A stretch of 64,000 nucleotides of DNA from Stereocaulon alpinum (lineage: Eukaryota > Ascomycota > Lecanoromycetes > Lecanorales > Stereocaulaceae), in contig JAEUBA010000016.1 of NCBI GenBank assembly GCA_018257865.1, positions 124,001 to 188,000 on the forward strand. The letters run 5' to 3'. Under the pieces are notes generated by a model. The model was not told the DNA's origin, searched no databases, and worked only from the letters and a program-made list of their open reading frames with translations. Below are positions 32,324-43,700 of this stretch, one piece after another (positions within the stretch are counted from its first letter, which is position 1; every line of letters starts with the position of its first letter). The position numbers and the translations under genes are program-made.

Positions 32324-35064
32324 GGGTGGAATATATCCCGTGTAATTCGGATAGCTGCATCTGGCCTTTCTGCAGGCCGAGAAGCGAACAAACATTGTAT
32401 CGGCAGGATCATGTCCCCACCCACGACCGCAAATCTATCCTATAATCATCTCAATTGGAGTATGCGGCTGACCGTTGTCGCACTCCCAGGCTACTGTCCG
32501 AATCCGGTTTCCTATGATCAGGCAACCTGCCGCGCTCCCGTCTACGATCTAGATAAGACGCAAACATCAATGCACCATTACGACTTGTGGCTGCACTATC
32601 TCGACCGGGCCACCCTACTGTGTTGGTGGCTAAGACCCTACCGGCCCTCCGCACGAAAGCGCCTCCCCATCAGTACGAGCTTAGGTCCGAGCACGGCGAA
32701 CATGAGGGGCAGCGTGCCGAGTTCCCTGCGCCTTACTTTCACTATACATCCTTCAGAATTTTGGTAGCGAGCCTTGCGCCAAGCCAAGGCGCCATCTTCG
32801 CTTCCTGTCTATACAACGATGACGTGTCACCATGAGACAACACAGACCGTTCTCTACTTGCAACGAGAGGTCTATTGGAAAAGCGGGTTTCTTCTTCTCC
32901 TTCTTCTACATCATTGAGCCTACCAGCGAGGAAGGACTACGAAGTAATGATTCCTTTTAGACGCCTTCCGCTGAGATTGGCGGCAGCGATGCCTTTGTAT
33001 CTATGTGTGTGTATATGCTCCTGTATGCATTCTTATGGGACGGAGGCTATGCAAATCAATTACATGACTATGAGCTGAGAAATATCGCGGGATCGACGTC
33101 CTGATGCAAGGAGCGCACTGCGAACGCCGTAAGATTGTTCCCGACTGTTCTCTTACTCACTCTCACACCACTGACGACTTGACTTGAAATTTCCTTGCCC
33201 AACCTAACTTGACAATAGCTATCCAATCTCCAAGTTTCTCTCTGCACCGGAATCCTGAGAACGAGCACTAGACTCATTGTCGAGCGCTCTCCCATTGCTC
33301 ACTTCCGCACGCTCTCGCTGTCAAGTTCCCTTCTATCCCGAAAAACAAAATCCCATATGCGTCTGTGATGAATGCAACTCCCACAATACTTCCCAGCTCG
33401 CTCGAATAGGCAGCTTGCCTCCACTACTTAAGTGCTTTGGACGAGAATGCGTCTTTGATGATTGAAAGAATAAGGCGCGGACATGGACTGCGGACTGGTT
33501 CAGATGGGTCGGATGGGGTCATCACTGGGCTGTAGTCAGAGTTTGCGGGCTTCTGATTCTCAATAGGCACTATACCGCATACGGATAAGTAAGGGAAGTT
33601 CTACGAACGGTGATGCACTGTCCCGAGATCGGAAATAAGCATCGAGGAAGGCAGCCAGCAATGCGTTACGAGTCTGGGACATAATCAGCGGCGCTCCTCT
33701 TCCCATGACTCAGTCTTCTCGATTTTCTGCAAAATGGTAGCACGATCCACCACTTGTTAGTAGCCTACAGCGCCCAGTGCCTTGATCGAAAGCTTACTTT
33801 AAGCCTGTGGGCAACATTCAGTGTCTCAATTCAAACGGGACTCGGAAGGTTCTGTCTACTTTAAGCTTAATCAAGACTGCTGTGATTACCCGTCTCATCT
33901 TGCTGGGCAATCCTCTAGATCTGATGCCGAGTTGATGCGCGATACTGGTGGTCGCTCTGGGCCGAACGAGATGAGATCGCTTTGACTCCAGCATCAGCGT
34001 CCGACGTATCGGAAGTGACGTCTAAGTCCTCCGAAGTCCTATCTCATCGTTCGAGGGCAAATGAAGGCTGCAATGATCCGCGTCGTACATTCACACTGTT
34101 GGCTGGGTTCGGGGTTCCGAGTGTGTTGCTGGTCCTAGTTAGGCCGCTGCTTGAGCAATGATCCTTGTTGAGGAGTAATCCCAGTCCCGTTGTGTAAATT
34201 AACCCACCCATGGCAAGAATTGTTATGATGATCGCAATCATAGTCTAAGACGTGCGACTTTGCGACGTGAGTGCTTGCATGATAGCGTCTCCTTACGGCT
34301 CCCTGCGGCGTTTATGGAGCCGACGTGCAGTAGTACCGTTTGTGCATGCAGATATGATCTATTGAGTGCACGTCCATCCAATGGGAGCACAGTAAGGTGC
34401 GGGTACGAAGCGGGTAAAGCTGCTGGATAACATGCACTGCATACGTGATGCCCGCGGAACTTTCGACATCTGCCCAATATTCTCGTTCTCATGCTCGAAG
34501 GAGAATCCAGATAATCTTAAGTCGATTGAAAGAGATCTGATGGAGGTCGTTAAAGAACATGGCACTCATAAGATATGTTTGCCCATCTGGGTCATATTGG
34601 AAAGGGTGCGGGGACAAAAAGAAAACAGGATTGCTTCACTCACAATCAGTATCCCTACCGTCCGTGAATGAATGTCCCCTAATGATATTAGAAAAGCATT
34701 GTTAGGCATGCTGTTAGGAGACAACTTGTATCACGAATGCAAGGAGAGACTCGAGGTCCGAAATGTGGAGTCGTCGTGCAGTGATGAAGTGATGAAGCGA
34801 TGAAGCGCCCTTGCTTGATAGTGAGGTCGTCGAACTAAACAACCGACCTCCACAATTACAAAAACCGCCACTGAATTTTCTTCTCTCTCCGAAATTCGCC
34901 GGCGAACACAGAATTTGTCTGACCCTCCTGTTCGGACACTGTCATTGACTGTCGCCTTACTACAAGCAATTGAGGGGAACACTCGAGCAGCAATCTGCAC
35001 CTTCCTCCTCCGATAGCACCTTCCACCCACCACAACAAACGCAATTGCCCATTCCCACTCAGCG
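32324..35064. other. 2.7-kb spacer between RasGEF and the 7TM gene
   Basis: No convincing gene. ORFs such as 32411-32767 (+) and 33277-33465 (+, ending with several Cys residues) lack support. The last 80 bases before 35065 are rich in C and A, consistent with a 5' leader of the next gene. Confidence 0.4.
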
Positions 35065-36441
35065 ATGGCAGTCCTCAACATCCGAGACGGCGAATTCTAC
35101 GGTCGAGGTGTCAACCTCGCTATCATTTCCATCGTCTTCACCTCTGCTGCAGCAAGTCTCGTGGTCTCACGTCTGGCTTCAAGGTTGACCACGGGGCGCA
35201 AGCTGGGCCTCGACGACTATGCCATTGTCGCTTCTCTGCTATTTTCAATTGGGGTCAGCGTTAGCAATTGCATTGGTATGTGGTCTTCTACCGTTGACTC
35301 GCTGCATCCAGAAGCTGACCTTTGAAAAGCCGTCGAGTATGGCAGCGGTAAACGCTCGGCCGATCTGTCGCCACAGGAACGACACATGGCTCTTCAGGTA
35401 CGCCAATTCAGATCCTTGCCCTGTGTAACGCAGTCAATGGGCGTTGCTGACCATGGTCATGGATACCAGTGCTTCTGGGCAACTCAGATTACCTACAAGT
35501 TCACCATCAACCTGACCAAGACCTCAATCTGTCTGCTATATCTTCGGATATTCTCCACTGCCGACAAGGCTCGGTTCCGGCGCACAGTTTATATCGTCAT
35601 GGCCTATGTTCTCCTGTATGCTATTGCTAGCATCATGGCGACCATCTTCGAATGCACACCGATCCCACGCATCTGGAACAAGAACATTCCTGGGACCTGC
35701 ATCAACCTCACGGCATTCTGGTACTCCAATGCAGCGGCGAACATCCTTGGCGACATCTGTATCTTTCTCCTGCCCTTGCCAGTTATTAGAAGTTTGAAAC
35801 TTCCTTCACGGGAGAAGTTGGGCCTCACGATGGTGTTTTGTCTTGGATTCTTGTATGTTGCTATCCCATGAGGCGACCTTGAACCGAGCTAACAATCTTC
35901 TAGCGTCTGCATCACATCAATTCTCCGCATGACAACGCTTGAGACTGGTTCCAAAGCTACGGACCAGACCTATGGAGTCCTCAGCTCAACCATATGGACC
36001 ACGGTGGAATGCAACACCGGAATCATCTGTGCCTGCCTACCAATGCTCAAGAAGCCTCTTGCAATCTTGTTCCCACGCATTTTCCCTCGTGCATCTAATT
36101 ATGCACAATACCGAGGGTCAAATTCACCTCCTCGTCACATGAGTATTTCCCCTCCCACTGCCATCAATGGTTGGTATGGGAGTCAGGACAACAAACAGCC
36201 AAGGATGACAGTCTCGTCTGGATCTACCGCAACAGCCAATGGAGGTCCAGGCAGGGAATCTATCGATGCCTATACTTTTGGTATGGGTCATCAGGACGTG
36301 CCGTTGGGGCATATTACCAAAACGACTAGTGTTAATGTGCAGTACGCCGACGAGAGATGCCTCCCAGCCCTGAGTCCTAACAACAAAGAGCATACAAGGA
36401 GTGTATCAAACCTTATAGGCCGAGACTATAGCTCTACGTGA
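35065..36441 (+). CDS. Fungal rhodopsin-domain (SAT4/PTH11-like) integral membrane protein
   Basis: 399 residues in four exons: 35065-35275, 35330-35397, 35470-35852 and 35904-36441. All junctions are GT-AG and phase holds. About seven hydrophobic segments: VNLAIISIVFTSAAASLVV, YAIVASLLFSIGVSVSNCIA, the YKFTINLTKTSICLLYLRIF block (hallmark of the family), VYIVMAYVLLYAIASIMATI, NAAANILGDICIFLLPLPVI, LGLTMVFCLGFFVCITSIL and IWTTVECNTGIICACLPML. A Ser/Thr-rich cytosolic tail follows. ECTPIPRIWN and GTCINLTAFWYSNAAANI are typical of this family. There is no CFEM domain. Such proteins are putative G-protein-coupled or sensor proteins with roles in host perception in some pathogens; the ligand is unknown. 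Intron 2 (72 nt) has no in-frame stop, so its retention would add 24 residues. Confidence 0.88.
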
Positions 36442-38066
36442 TCGCCAACACATGTCCTTGTGCACTCAATGTACGACCACAGTGTCGCTCAAGTGCTTCC
36501 CCAAATAACGAATTGCAGGAGCTATACCATACTTCTCGTGACTATCTGGACTTTGAACCACATATTCGGCAATCTTCACTCGAAGCTCCGCTTGATGGTA
36601 GCACTGGTGGCACCATCTTATGACCCCTCTTGCAATCAACACCGGATCGACGTATCCGGTATATAGCTTTTAATTTCGACTTCTCCGCTGCGCGACAGCA
36701 TCTTTTTCAATATCATTATCCTGTATCATTTACATCCTTCATGTACATCGGCGTACAGATGATGGCGGGTTACGAAAATAGCGTAGGGAAGAATTCCTAT
36801 TCGTGCTGGATCAGTTTCATAGGTGGCTTCAAGGAAGACACTTTGCCAGAACTCGGAGAATGGCAGGAGAGGATTTACTGGCATGGACGGCACAGTTGTC
36901 CCGATATTATGTCTATCATATACCAAAAGACAGCTAGACAGACGACTCAAATGAAAGTATTGCTCGACCGTTTCTCTGAAATTCGACTGAAGTGTAGAGG
37001 TCTGCACAATCTTTCCAAGTCAGCTCAACCTAACCCACCCCAACACCCCCGCCTCGGCCTGCACATCACCCATCCACTCCCCCCCCCTCCCCGAAAGTAA
37101 ACATCCCCCCACACCATCCCCCCTACCCACCCTGAATCCCCTAATTACAGTAGCCGCCTACCTACGCATCATATCTCGCTCCAGCGCACACCAGGGGCTC
37201 ACTTGGTCTTCTCACTCACCGCACACCCCACGCCTTTTCGTGGGGGAAGTAGGAGCTTTTGGGGGAAGGGGGGATAATACGGGGGGATAATACGGGGGGA
37301 TAATACGGGTGATGTGGGTCGAGGCTTCTTAAGCTAATACTATTTTTTATTGGGAACGTTGTTTTAGGGTTAAGGGAGAGGGTGAGGGAGAGGGTGAGGG
37401 GTTGCTTGGTGGAAGGTGTTGAGGTAGGTAGGTAGTGGTAGCGGTAGAAGTGGAGTTGGGTTGGGAGTTGGTGTTGGAGTTAGAATTGGCGTTGGGGGGT
37501 TTAAGTTGGTTTTGGGTTTGGTTTTTTGGGGATGGGTTTGGGGTCGGTTACGTTTGTGAGATGATAGGCTTGTTGGGGCTCGTGCACGGTAGAATGGAGA
37601 TGAGTGTGCGTTTTAGACCCGGGATAGGGTCAGGTACTGCACTTTAAAGCTGGAGAAGGCGTGAATATAGCTTTTAGAATAGAGGCAAGAGCTGCCAAGT
37701 TACGCGAGAAGAATTCAAGGAGGTACAGATATGGGGTTTGCTGTATATTGTAGATGAGAGGTATTCTGATGCTTTTACAACCCATAGAAAAAAATCCCTC
37801 GCTCTAACATGCAGAGAGCCACGACTCGACCCTTCCTCGTGCACAACTAGACCACTAGCGAGACTCGTTCTCAGATAGTGCCGATGATGTTGAGGTTGCC
37901 CGGAAAATAGATGCAATGCCGTCGTCAAAGATACTGATGCTGCTGGATTGTAGAGTTCAGCACTGGCGATCGATACACGTGTCCTAGGAGCTGCATGCTC
38001 CTTTGCGAATGTTTCATCCAAGCGAAAGCAGTGTCTTTTGGCGGACCACGGACTTGCATAGCGTTA
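36442..38066. other. 1.6-kb spacer with C-rich/G-rich switch and short tandem repeats
   Basis: A C-rich stretch (about 37025-37130) is followed by G-rich sequence (about 37250-37560). The latter contains a 13-bp tandem repeat (37268-37306), GGGAGAGGGTGA twice near 37373-37400, and GGTAGGTAGGTAG near 37425. ORFs here (for example 36630-37100) look like composition artefacts. No gene is called. Confidence 0.45.
37268..37306 (+). repeat. Three exact copies of a 13-bp G6-ATAATAC repeat
   Basis: GGGGGGATAATAC occurs head-to-tail at 37268-37280, 37281-37293 and 37294-37306, followed by GGG. The identical 13-mer occurs once at 11295-11307, 26 kb away. The G-runs could form a quadruplex on this strand. 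Confidence 0.95.
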
Positions 38067-40358
38067 TCATATCAATGTGATGGTTTGTTCTTCCTGGGCC
38101 ATGAAATTTTCGAAAAACTTTTCGTTATAGGGCACGTTATATGCGCAGAACATGCCGACACGTCTGAATGTAGTCAGGCAGCGAGTGTCACGAGTCAAAA
38201 CGAGACCATAAACGCTATTGACCGGAGATCCGGGCCCTTCGTACGTAGATCCGGGCCTTTGGTATGAACGGTAGACAATCAACAAGAAACGTTCTTCATC
38301 GGTCCACTGCGTCACGTCATCGATGAAACAATAGAAAAGATGTCCTACATCATCCTCAGTGTACAAACAACAGTTTCCCCTTTGCAGTATGCCGAAATTG
38401 TCACCTTTGGTACTTCGGAGCCGGCCTCTCAAACAAATATGTCCCATTTTGATTTGGCCGGTGTAGTCCGGGGCTTGTCCAGGCTCGTTCGCTCCCTCAG
38501 GAATTATACGGACGTCCAAGATCTTGATCGTACTGTCGCTAGGCACAGTAGTACCTGATAGGTCCGCAAACCACTTAATCTGACCCTCAACAGATGCCCA
38601 GGACCAGGTCGGAGCCCTATACTTCCCAGGCCGAGACGCGGATCCTTGACCCGCTCCTCCAACATACCACAGTAGATCGAAAGCAAGAGATCTCCTCCAT
38701 AACCCAGCCAGATAATCGTCTTTCAATATGGGTTTCAGTAATTTGACGACTCCTTGGATTGCGACCAGCTTGTCTTCCTCGCGAGTCAACGCACCCTTTG
38801 TGTAAGCTTCTACTAGTCGATACCATAGACCTCCTGAAGCGTCCTCCTTAGAGTGATCACTCTCTAGGTATTGAAGAAACTTAGAGTCTACGTGTTCTTT
38901 CATCGAGCTACATGGGTATCCCGATGGAAAAACCTCGCACGCTGCAAGCCTGGAGCACTTCCACGTTACCTGATGATCGCCGAATGATATCTGGCGCGGT
39001 GCGAGGAGACGTTCCTGGAATGTCCAGGCGCGCTTTCTAAGAGGGTTGTCTTCATTCAACTCACGGTAACTTTCAGGGACAAGCAGGTATTTCTGATTGG
39101 GTGAACCTGCAATGCCGAGTCCAGTAAGCGCGTGAACTCTCGCACGCTCGTCATCTCTCCGTACGAACAAACCTGCGTGGCAATCAGGGGCTGCTTCTGC
39201 CGCGACGTTCACAACCGCATTTTTGTACGTTTCAGTCATTCGTCCAGCTTCCTTTTGCCAATCACTTATAGAATCTTGAATTATACATAAGGAATCGATC
39301 CAAAGGTAGCGCACACCGATGTTCTTGACCACAAGAATAGCATCTTGGAAAGTGCGCGGTAATGAGGCGATTGATATGCGTTTCGTCAAAGTTTCCCAGT
39401 CCGCTAAGGTAAGTTGAGGGGGTTTCCTTTCCTCAACTGGCCCCCAGCAATGACTCAGTGTCGCATAGGGCGCAATCGGTGGTGAATAATCCACTCGTAA
39501 GTAGTCCACACCATCAGGATGATTTAAGTCAAGGACTCGAGATGGCATCGAGAACAACGCGGCTGGGCAAGTGGGAATTGAAGTGCAGGAATGCTCTTCA
39601 TCGCACTGTGTGAGCCAACGAGCTATCTGAAATGAAGAACCTTCTATAGACGTGGAGGGTTCGCCGAGACTGGTTTGTCTACCATAATCTCGACATCCGC
39701 AAGTTTGTGTGTGTTCATGATCTGCTACCCATGAGCGAATAATCAACGAGGAATTGCCACGATTCATGAAGGAACTATTCGCACCATTTGTAGGATGCAC
39801 TTCGAAGTCCACTAAGGCACTCATTTTGCTTTGGGGGTTTACACCGTGTTTCGAACATACTGGTTGCCAATCACTTCCATCGTCTACGTAACTAATCTCA
39901 ACGGAAAGGTCTGAGTCTAAAGAGCCCTTGCCGCGCTTCATAAAGAGCTGGTAGCTTGAGAAAGTTTCATCTGGGTTGCTGTGGGCGAAAAACTCTACAA
40001 ACCCCTTCTGCCATAAATCCCACACGATTCCGCACAATTCGCATCCAGCTTCGATAGCAGCCTTCATGGAATCCCTTGTCAGGTGATGATGGCATCCGTT
40101 CTTCTCGGAGTGTCCGTCATAGATCTCGACCCCCGGCCCGTCAAATATGGCATGACAAGCATCACAAAACCTGGACTTTTCATTGCTTGGTTTTGCTGTT
40201 CGAGAAATCTGCTTCTCGGAACTTTCCTGGACCTTCTTGGTAATTGCCGTAATAGCCTGCTTTTGCTTTGCTTTGCGTGGGAGAGGCTTACGGGAGCCTT
40301 GATGAGTCTTTCTGCCGTCGCTGACAACAGCCTTCTTCTTGATGCGTTTCGACCCCAT
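38067..40358 (-). CDS. HET-domain (heterokaryon incompatibility) protein
   Basis: 763 residues, single exon, starting at ATG 40358. The HET domain begins at YATLSHCWG (298-306) and includes RYLWIDSLCIIQDSISDW (about 350-368) and the expected MTETYKNAVVNVAAEAAPD. HET domains take part in non-self recognition and cell death in filamentous ascomycetes. The N-terminal 60 residues are very Lys/Arg-rich and probably a nuclear localisation signal. Between them and the HET domain are two CxxC pairs (FCDACHAIF, CELCGIVWDL), common in this gene class. The C-terminal half after about 540 is the variable region, including PTWSWASVEG. Length is normal. No partner gene of a known het pair is adjacent. Confidence 0.93.
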   Translation of the reverse strand: MGSKRIKKKAVVSDGRKTHQGSRKPLPRKAKQKQAITAITKKVQESSEKQISRTAKPSNEKSRFCDACHAIFDGPGVEIYDGHSEKNGCHHHLTRDSMKAAIEAGCELCGIVWDLWQKGFVEFFAHSNPDETFSSYQLFMKRGKGSLDSDLSVEISYVDDGSDWQPVCSKHGVNPQSKMSALVDFEVHPTNGANSSFMNRGNSSLIIRSWVADHEHTQTCGCRDYGRQTSLGEPSTSIEGSSFQIARWLTQCDEEHSCTSIPTCPAALFSMPSRVLDLNHPDGVDYLRVDYSPPIAPYATLSHCWGPVEERKPPQLTLADWETLTKRISIASLPRTFQDAILVVKNIGVRYLWIDSLCIIQDSISDWQKEAGRMTETYKNAVVNVAAEAAPDCHAGLFVRRDDERARVHALTGLGIAGSPNQKYLLVPESYRELNEDNPLRKRAWTFQERLLAPRQISFGDHQVTWKCSRLAACEVFPSGYPCSSMKEHVDSKFLQYLESDHSKEDASGGLWYRLVEAYTKGALTREEDKLVAIQGVVKLLKPILKDDYLAGLWRRSLAFDLLWYVGGAGQGSASRPGKYRAPTWSWASVEGQIKWFADLSGTTVPSDSTIKILDVRIIPEGANEPGQAPDYTGQIKMGHICLRGRLRSTKGDNFGILQRGNCCLYTEDDVGHLFYCFIDDVTQWTDEERFLLIVYRSYQRPGSTYEGPGSPVNSVYGLVLTRDTRCLTTFRRVGMFCAYNVPYNEKFFENFMAQEEQTITLI

Positions 40359-40728
40359 TGCTTGTCGGTGTTCAGCTATTGATGGATTGCGTGAGCTGCG
40401 AAATGAACAATGGAAAGAGAAGGCGGGGAAGGAGCGAGGTAGACTCGTGTCCTACACGTAAGCGCAGCACAGCCTCAACCATTATAGCAGCGAAAGATAA
40501 GGCTGGCAGCTGTGATTGGGCTTACTGTCAGTCTGCCTTATGGTGCTGTAATTGGGAATAGCTTAGGCTGAAGGCGCAGTTTCGACGCGCTGTAATGCGC
40601 CTGATGGAATCTTACACTTACATTGTTTGCGAGCCTAGGCAGCGCTTTTGACTATTACCTTCGGACGTGGGATTGGCTTTTTATTAGGCTGCCATGTCTA
40701 ATTCCACAGGACAACGGGTATACGACAT
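40359..40728. other. Spacer between HET gene start and RRP5 3' end
   Basis: About 370 bp. It holds the HET gene promoter on the minus strand. No motif is recognised. Confidence 0.4.
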
Positions 40729-43700
40729 CTAATGCTCAGCTTCCTGCTTCCCCTGCGCCCTCACATACTCCGCAGCAAGAGCCTTCACCCTTTCTTGACT
40801 CTTGCTATCCCCTGACTTCTCTTCGTACTCTAACCACTTCTTGAAGAAGAACTTTGCCTTTCGTGCCTTCAGGTGCGTTCCACTACCCGTCACCCGCTCG
40901 AAAAGATGACGTATCACTGCCTGATCACCTTGCTTCATCTCCAGATCGAGCAGCACATTCCATAAATCTAAGCGCTTGGGCCACTGCGAGAGTAGTGTTT
41001 CGAAGATAGTGCGCCCACGCTCCGGCTCGCCGCTCGGGGAGTTGAACTCGAGTTGCGCGAACTTGGAGGTCAGAGCAAGATGAGTGTACTGAGGGAGTGC
41101 TTGCATTGCGCGGGGCAACAGGGCACGAGCGCGGTCGGGCGCAGATAGTGTGGTCATCAGGAAGGTCGCGTAGTTGATATACAGGTCTGGGCTCTGGCTG
41201 TGCTTCTTCAATGTCGCTTGGAAGAGATCATCTGCCTTTGAGGATTTCCCTGACTGTATGTAGATGCTAATAAGACGCTCATGGATATCTTGTTTGTCGT
41301 TATAATCGCATGCTCGATCGAAGACCTTCTCTAATGAATCGTCGCTACCGTAGGTATTTTCTAGGTTGAGCAGTGCAATCCAGACATTCAGCTTTTCAAT
41401 CTCTTCGCGCATGTTGATGGTCTTGAGTGCTCGCTCTGCGATCTCGCGTGCTTTACCGACTTCGCTCAGTTGCAGCTGGAATGCCATGTAGCTGAGCCAG
41501 AGCACTGAATTATTCGGTTGGCCGAGCAGGAGGCGCTCGAAGTCGGCTCCGGACTGCGGACCATTGGTATCAAGATCGCCAGTCTTGTCGATCTTAATCT
41601 CTGCCTTCCTTCGCTTCTTCTTTTTCTTAGACTGAGATGCTTCTGCGTCGGTGTCTGACTGAGCGTCCAAGTCGTCGGAAGCTAACATCTCTCCTGTCCA
41701 ATCAACGCCGCCGGGGCTGACACCCCGGAGCCCGTTTGTAGTAGCGACAACTACGCTTTCTTTGTCGAGAACATCTACTCCTCCCTTCTCTATGCCATCG
41801 CTCTCAACGTCACTGTTTAACTCTGCCACTTTATCGAAGTCAATCTCGCTAGCAGAGCTGCGTGCTTCCTCGGCATCAGTATCTTCGTACAACCCTACTC
41901 CATTTGGTTCACCCATGGATTCAACACTGTCACTGAATCCTTGTCCCTCTGCTTTACCTGCTCTCTTGTCTGTAGATATGTAGCGCAAAGCACTTTGACG
42001 TTCAGACTCTGAGCCGAAGTAAGAAGCCTTGAGTCCAAATGACATCTGCTTCTTCTCCTTGTTGATGCTCAAGACCTTCGCTTGAACTGCATCGCCCTCT
42101 TCATACAGCTTCTTCGGATCCGCACCTGGCTGATCGGACATTTTGGTTCGATGACAAAGCCCACTGACGTTCGCAGAATTGTTCACAACCACGAACAAAC
42201 CAAAGTCCGCAACTTTCCGAACTTTGCCGGTGACAGTCTGACCCACTTTCATATCAGAGAATGTCAAGAGCGGCTTGTAATCGTTTTCTAGATGGCTTTT
42301 CTTCAGACTCATTTGCACGTGATTGAGATTTGGATCGACAGCAATGATCTTGCCCTCGACTAGCTGATCAACTTCGAAGCCAGACTTCCACTCCTTGAGA
42401 AAGTCATCCGAGAGGTCGGAGACCCGAACGAATGCTGTGACGTTGCTGGCCAACGAGACGAAGATCCCGTTGTCTGCCACATTCTTGATGAAGCCTCTTC
42501 TAGTATCATTAACCTTGATCTGAGAGATGGATATAATGTCTTCATCTTTGACTGGCAGCGAGGAGCTGAGTACCTTCGAAGGTCTCGCGGACAAAGTGAT
42601 TCTCTTATTGGACACATCCACGTCCTTAATCCAGACACGTATAGTCTGATTCTTCTGGTATACGGTAGGATCCGCTTTATTATAATCGTCAGCCAAATCA
42701 ACTAGATGGATTGGTGCAGACAGTGAGTCGCTAAGCTGGACCATGACTTGGCGCTCCATCACCTTGGTGACTCGGCCTGGCAATATCATACCCCTTGAGA
42801 GATCAGCCATGGTTACTGGATGTGAAGAGCCTCCGGATCTAGCAGACAAATCGAGGCGATTGTTCTCAACGTCGACTTTCACTACCTTTGCTCTTAAGGC
42901 CGACCCGACTGGGAAATTTTGTGCTAGGTCTTCGAGTTGTGAGACGTCATCAGAAACATCCATGGCTCGAATGCGACCTCGAACATTCGGCGAAAGATTG
43001 ACCCACAGGCAATCATGCGAAACGTTGTTGATGAAAGCCAACCAGATTGAGTCAACTACAACTTTGTCAATGGTCAATATGTCTAGATCCGTCGGGACCT
43101 GATAGCTAGGTTTCGCAGTCAATTCGAAGACTGGGGCTTTGCCACGGTGCGTGATTGGTAGAAATCGATGATTTCTGGAATCGTGCATCCCCAATATTCG
43201 GACAGGTAAGACTTGTTTTGCACGAAACTTCCTTAGAGGGTGCTTTCGGTCGCTGATCTCTTCCCACTTGTCGAACACCTCGGAGACGTCAATGCGTCCT
43301 TGAACAGCGTCCGCCAGTTGGACATTCAGCTGTGTGTCTTTGATTGAAACGATCTTGGCCTTTGTCAGCTTCCCGAGCGTGAAGTCCTCAATGCTCGTGG
43401 AAGACTGGTCAATTGGATTGGATAGTCCTTTGGCGCATGAATCTACTTCCTCCATTGCTTTCAGACTTCTCTCTTTTTCCTCTGGTAAGGGCTTCATAGT
43501 CAGAAGGAATCGTCTCTGCCCGTAGTCGACCGAAAGTACCCTCGTGCATATTGACTGATCTCTCCGCATACCGAAATCAGGAAGCCTGATCGATGCGTCC
43601 GAAATATGCTGTCTAAGGAGAAGTCCTGTGAGTTCACCCGCGAAATGTATAAAAACACCTGCAAGCGTGATACTCTTAACAAAGCCGTGAACCTCCGCAC

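Noticed and set aside
33277..33465. Cys-rich 62-codon ORF considered as a small Cys-rich gene
   Set aside because: No Met-Cys start, no signal peptide, no second motif; too short to support.
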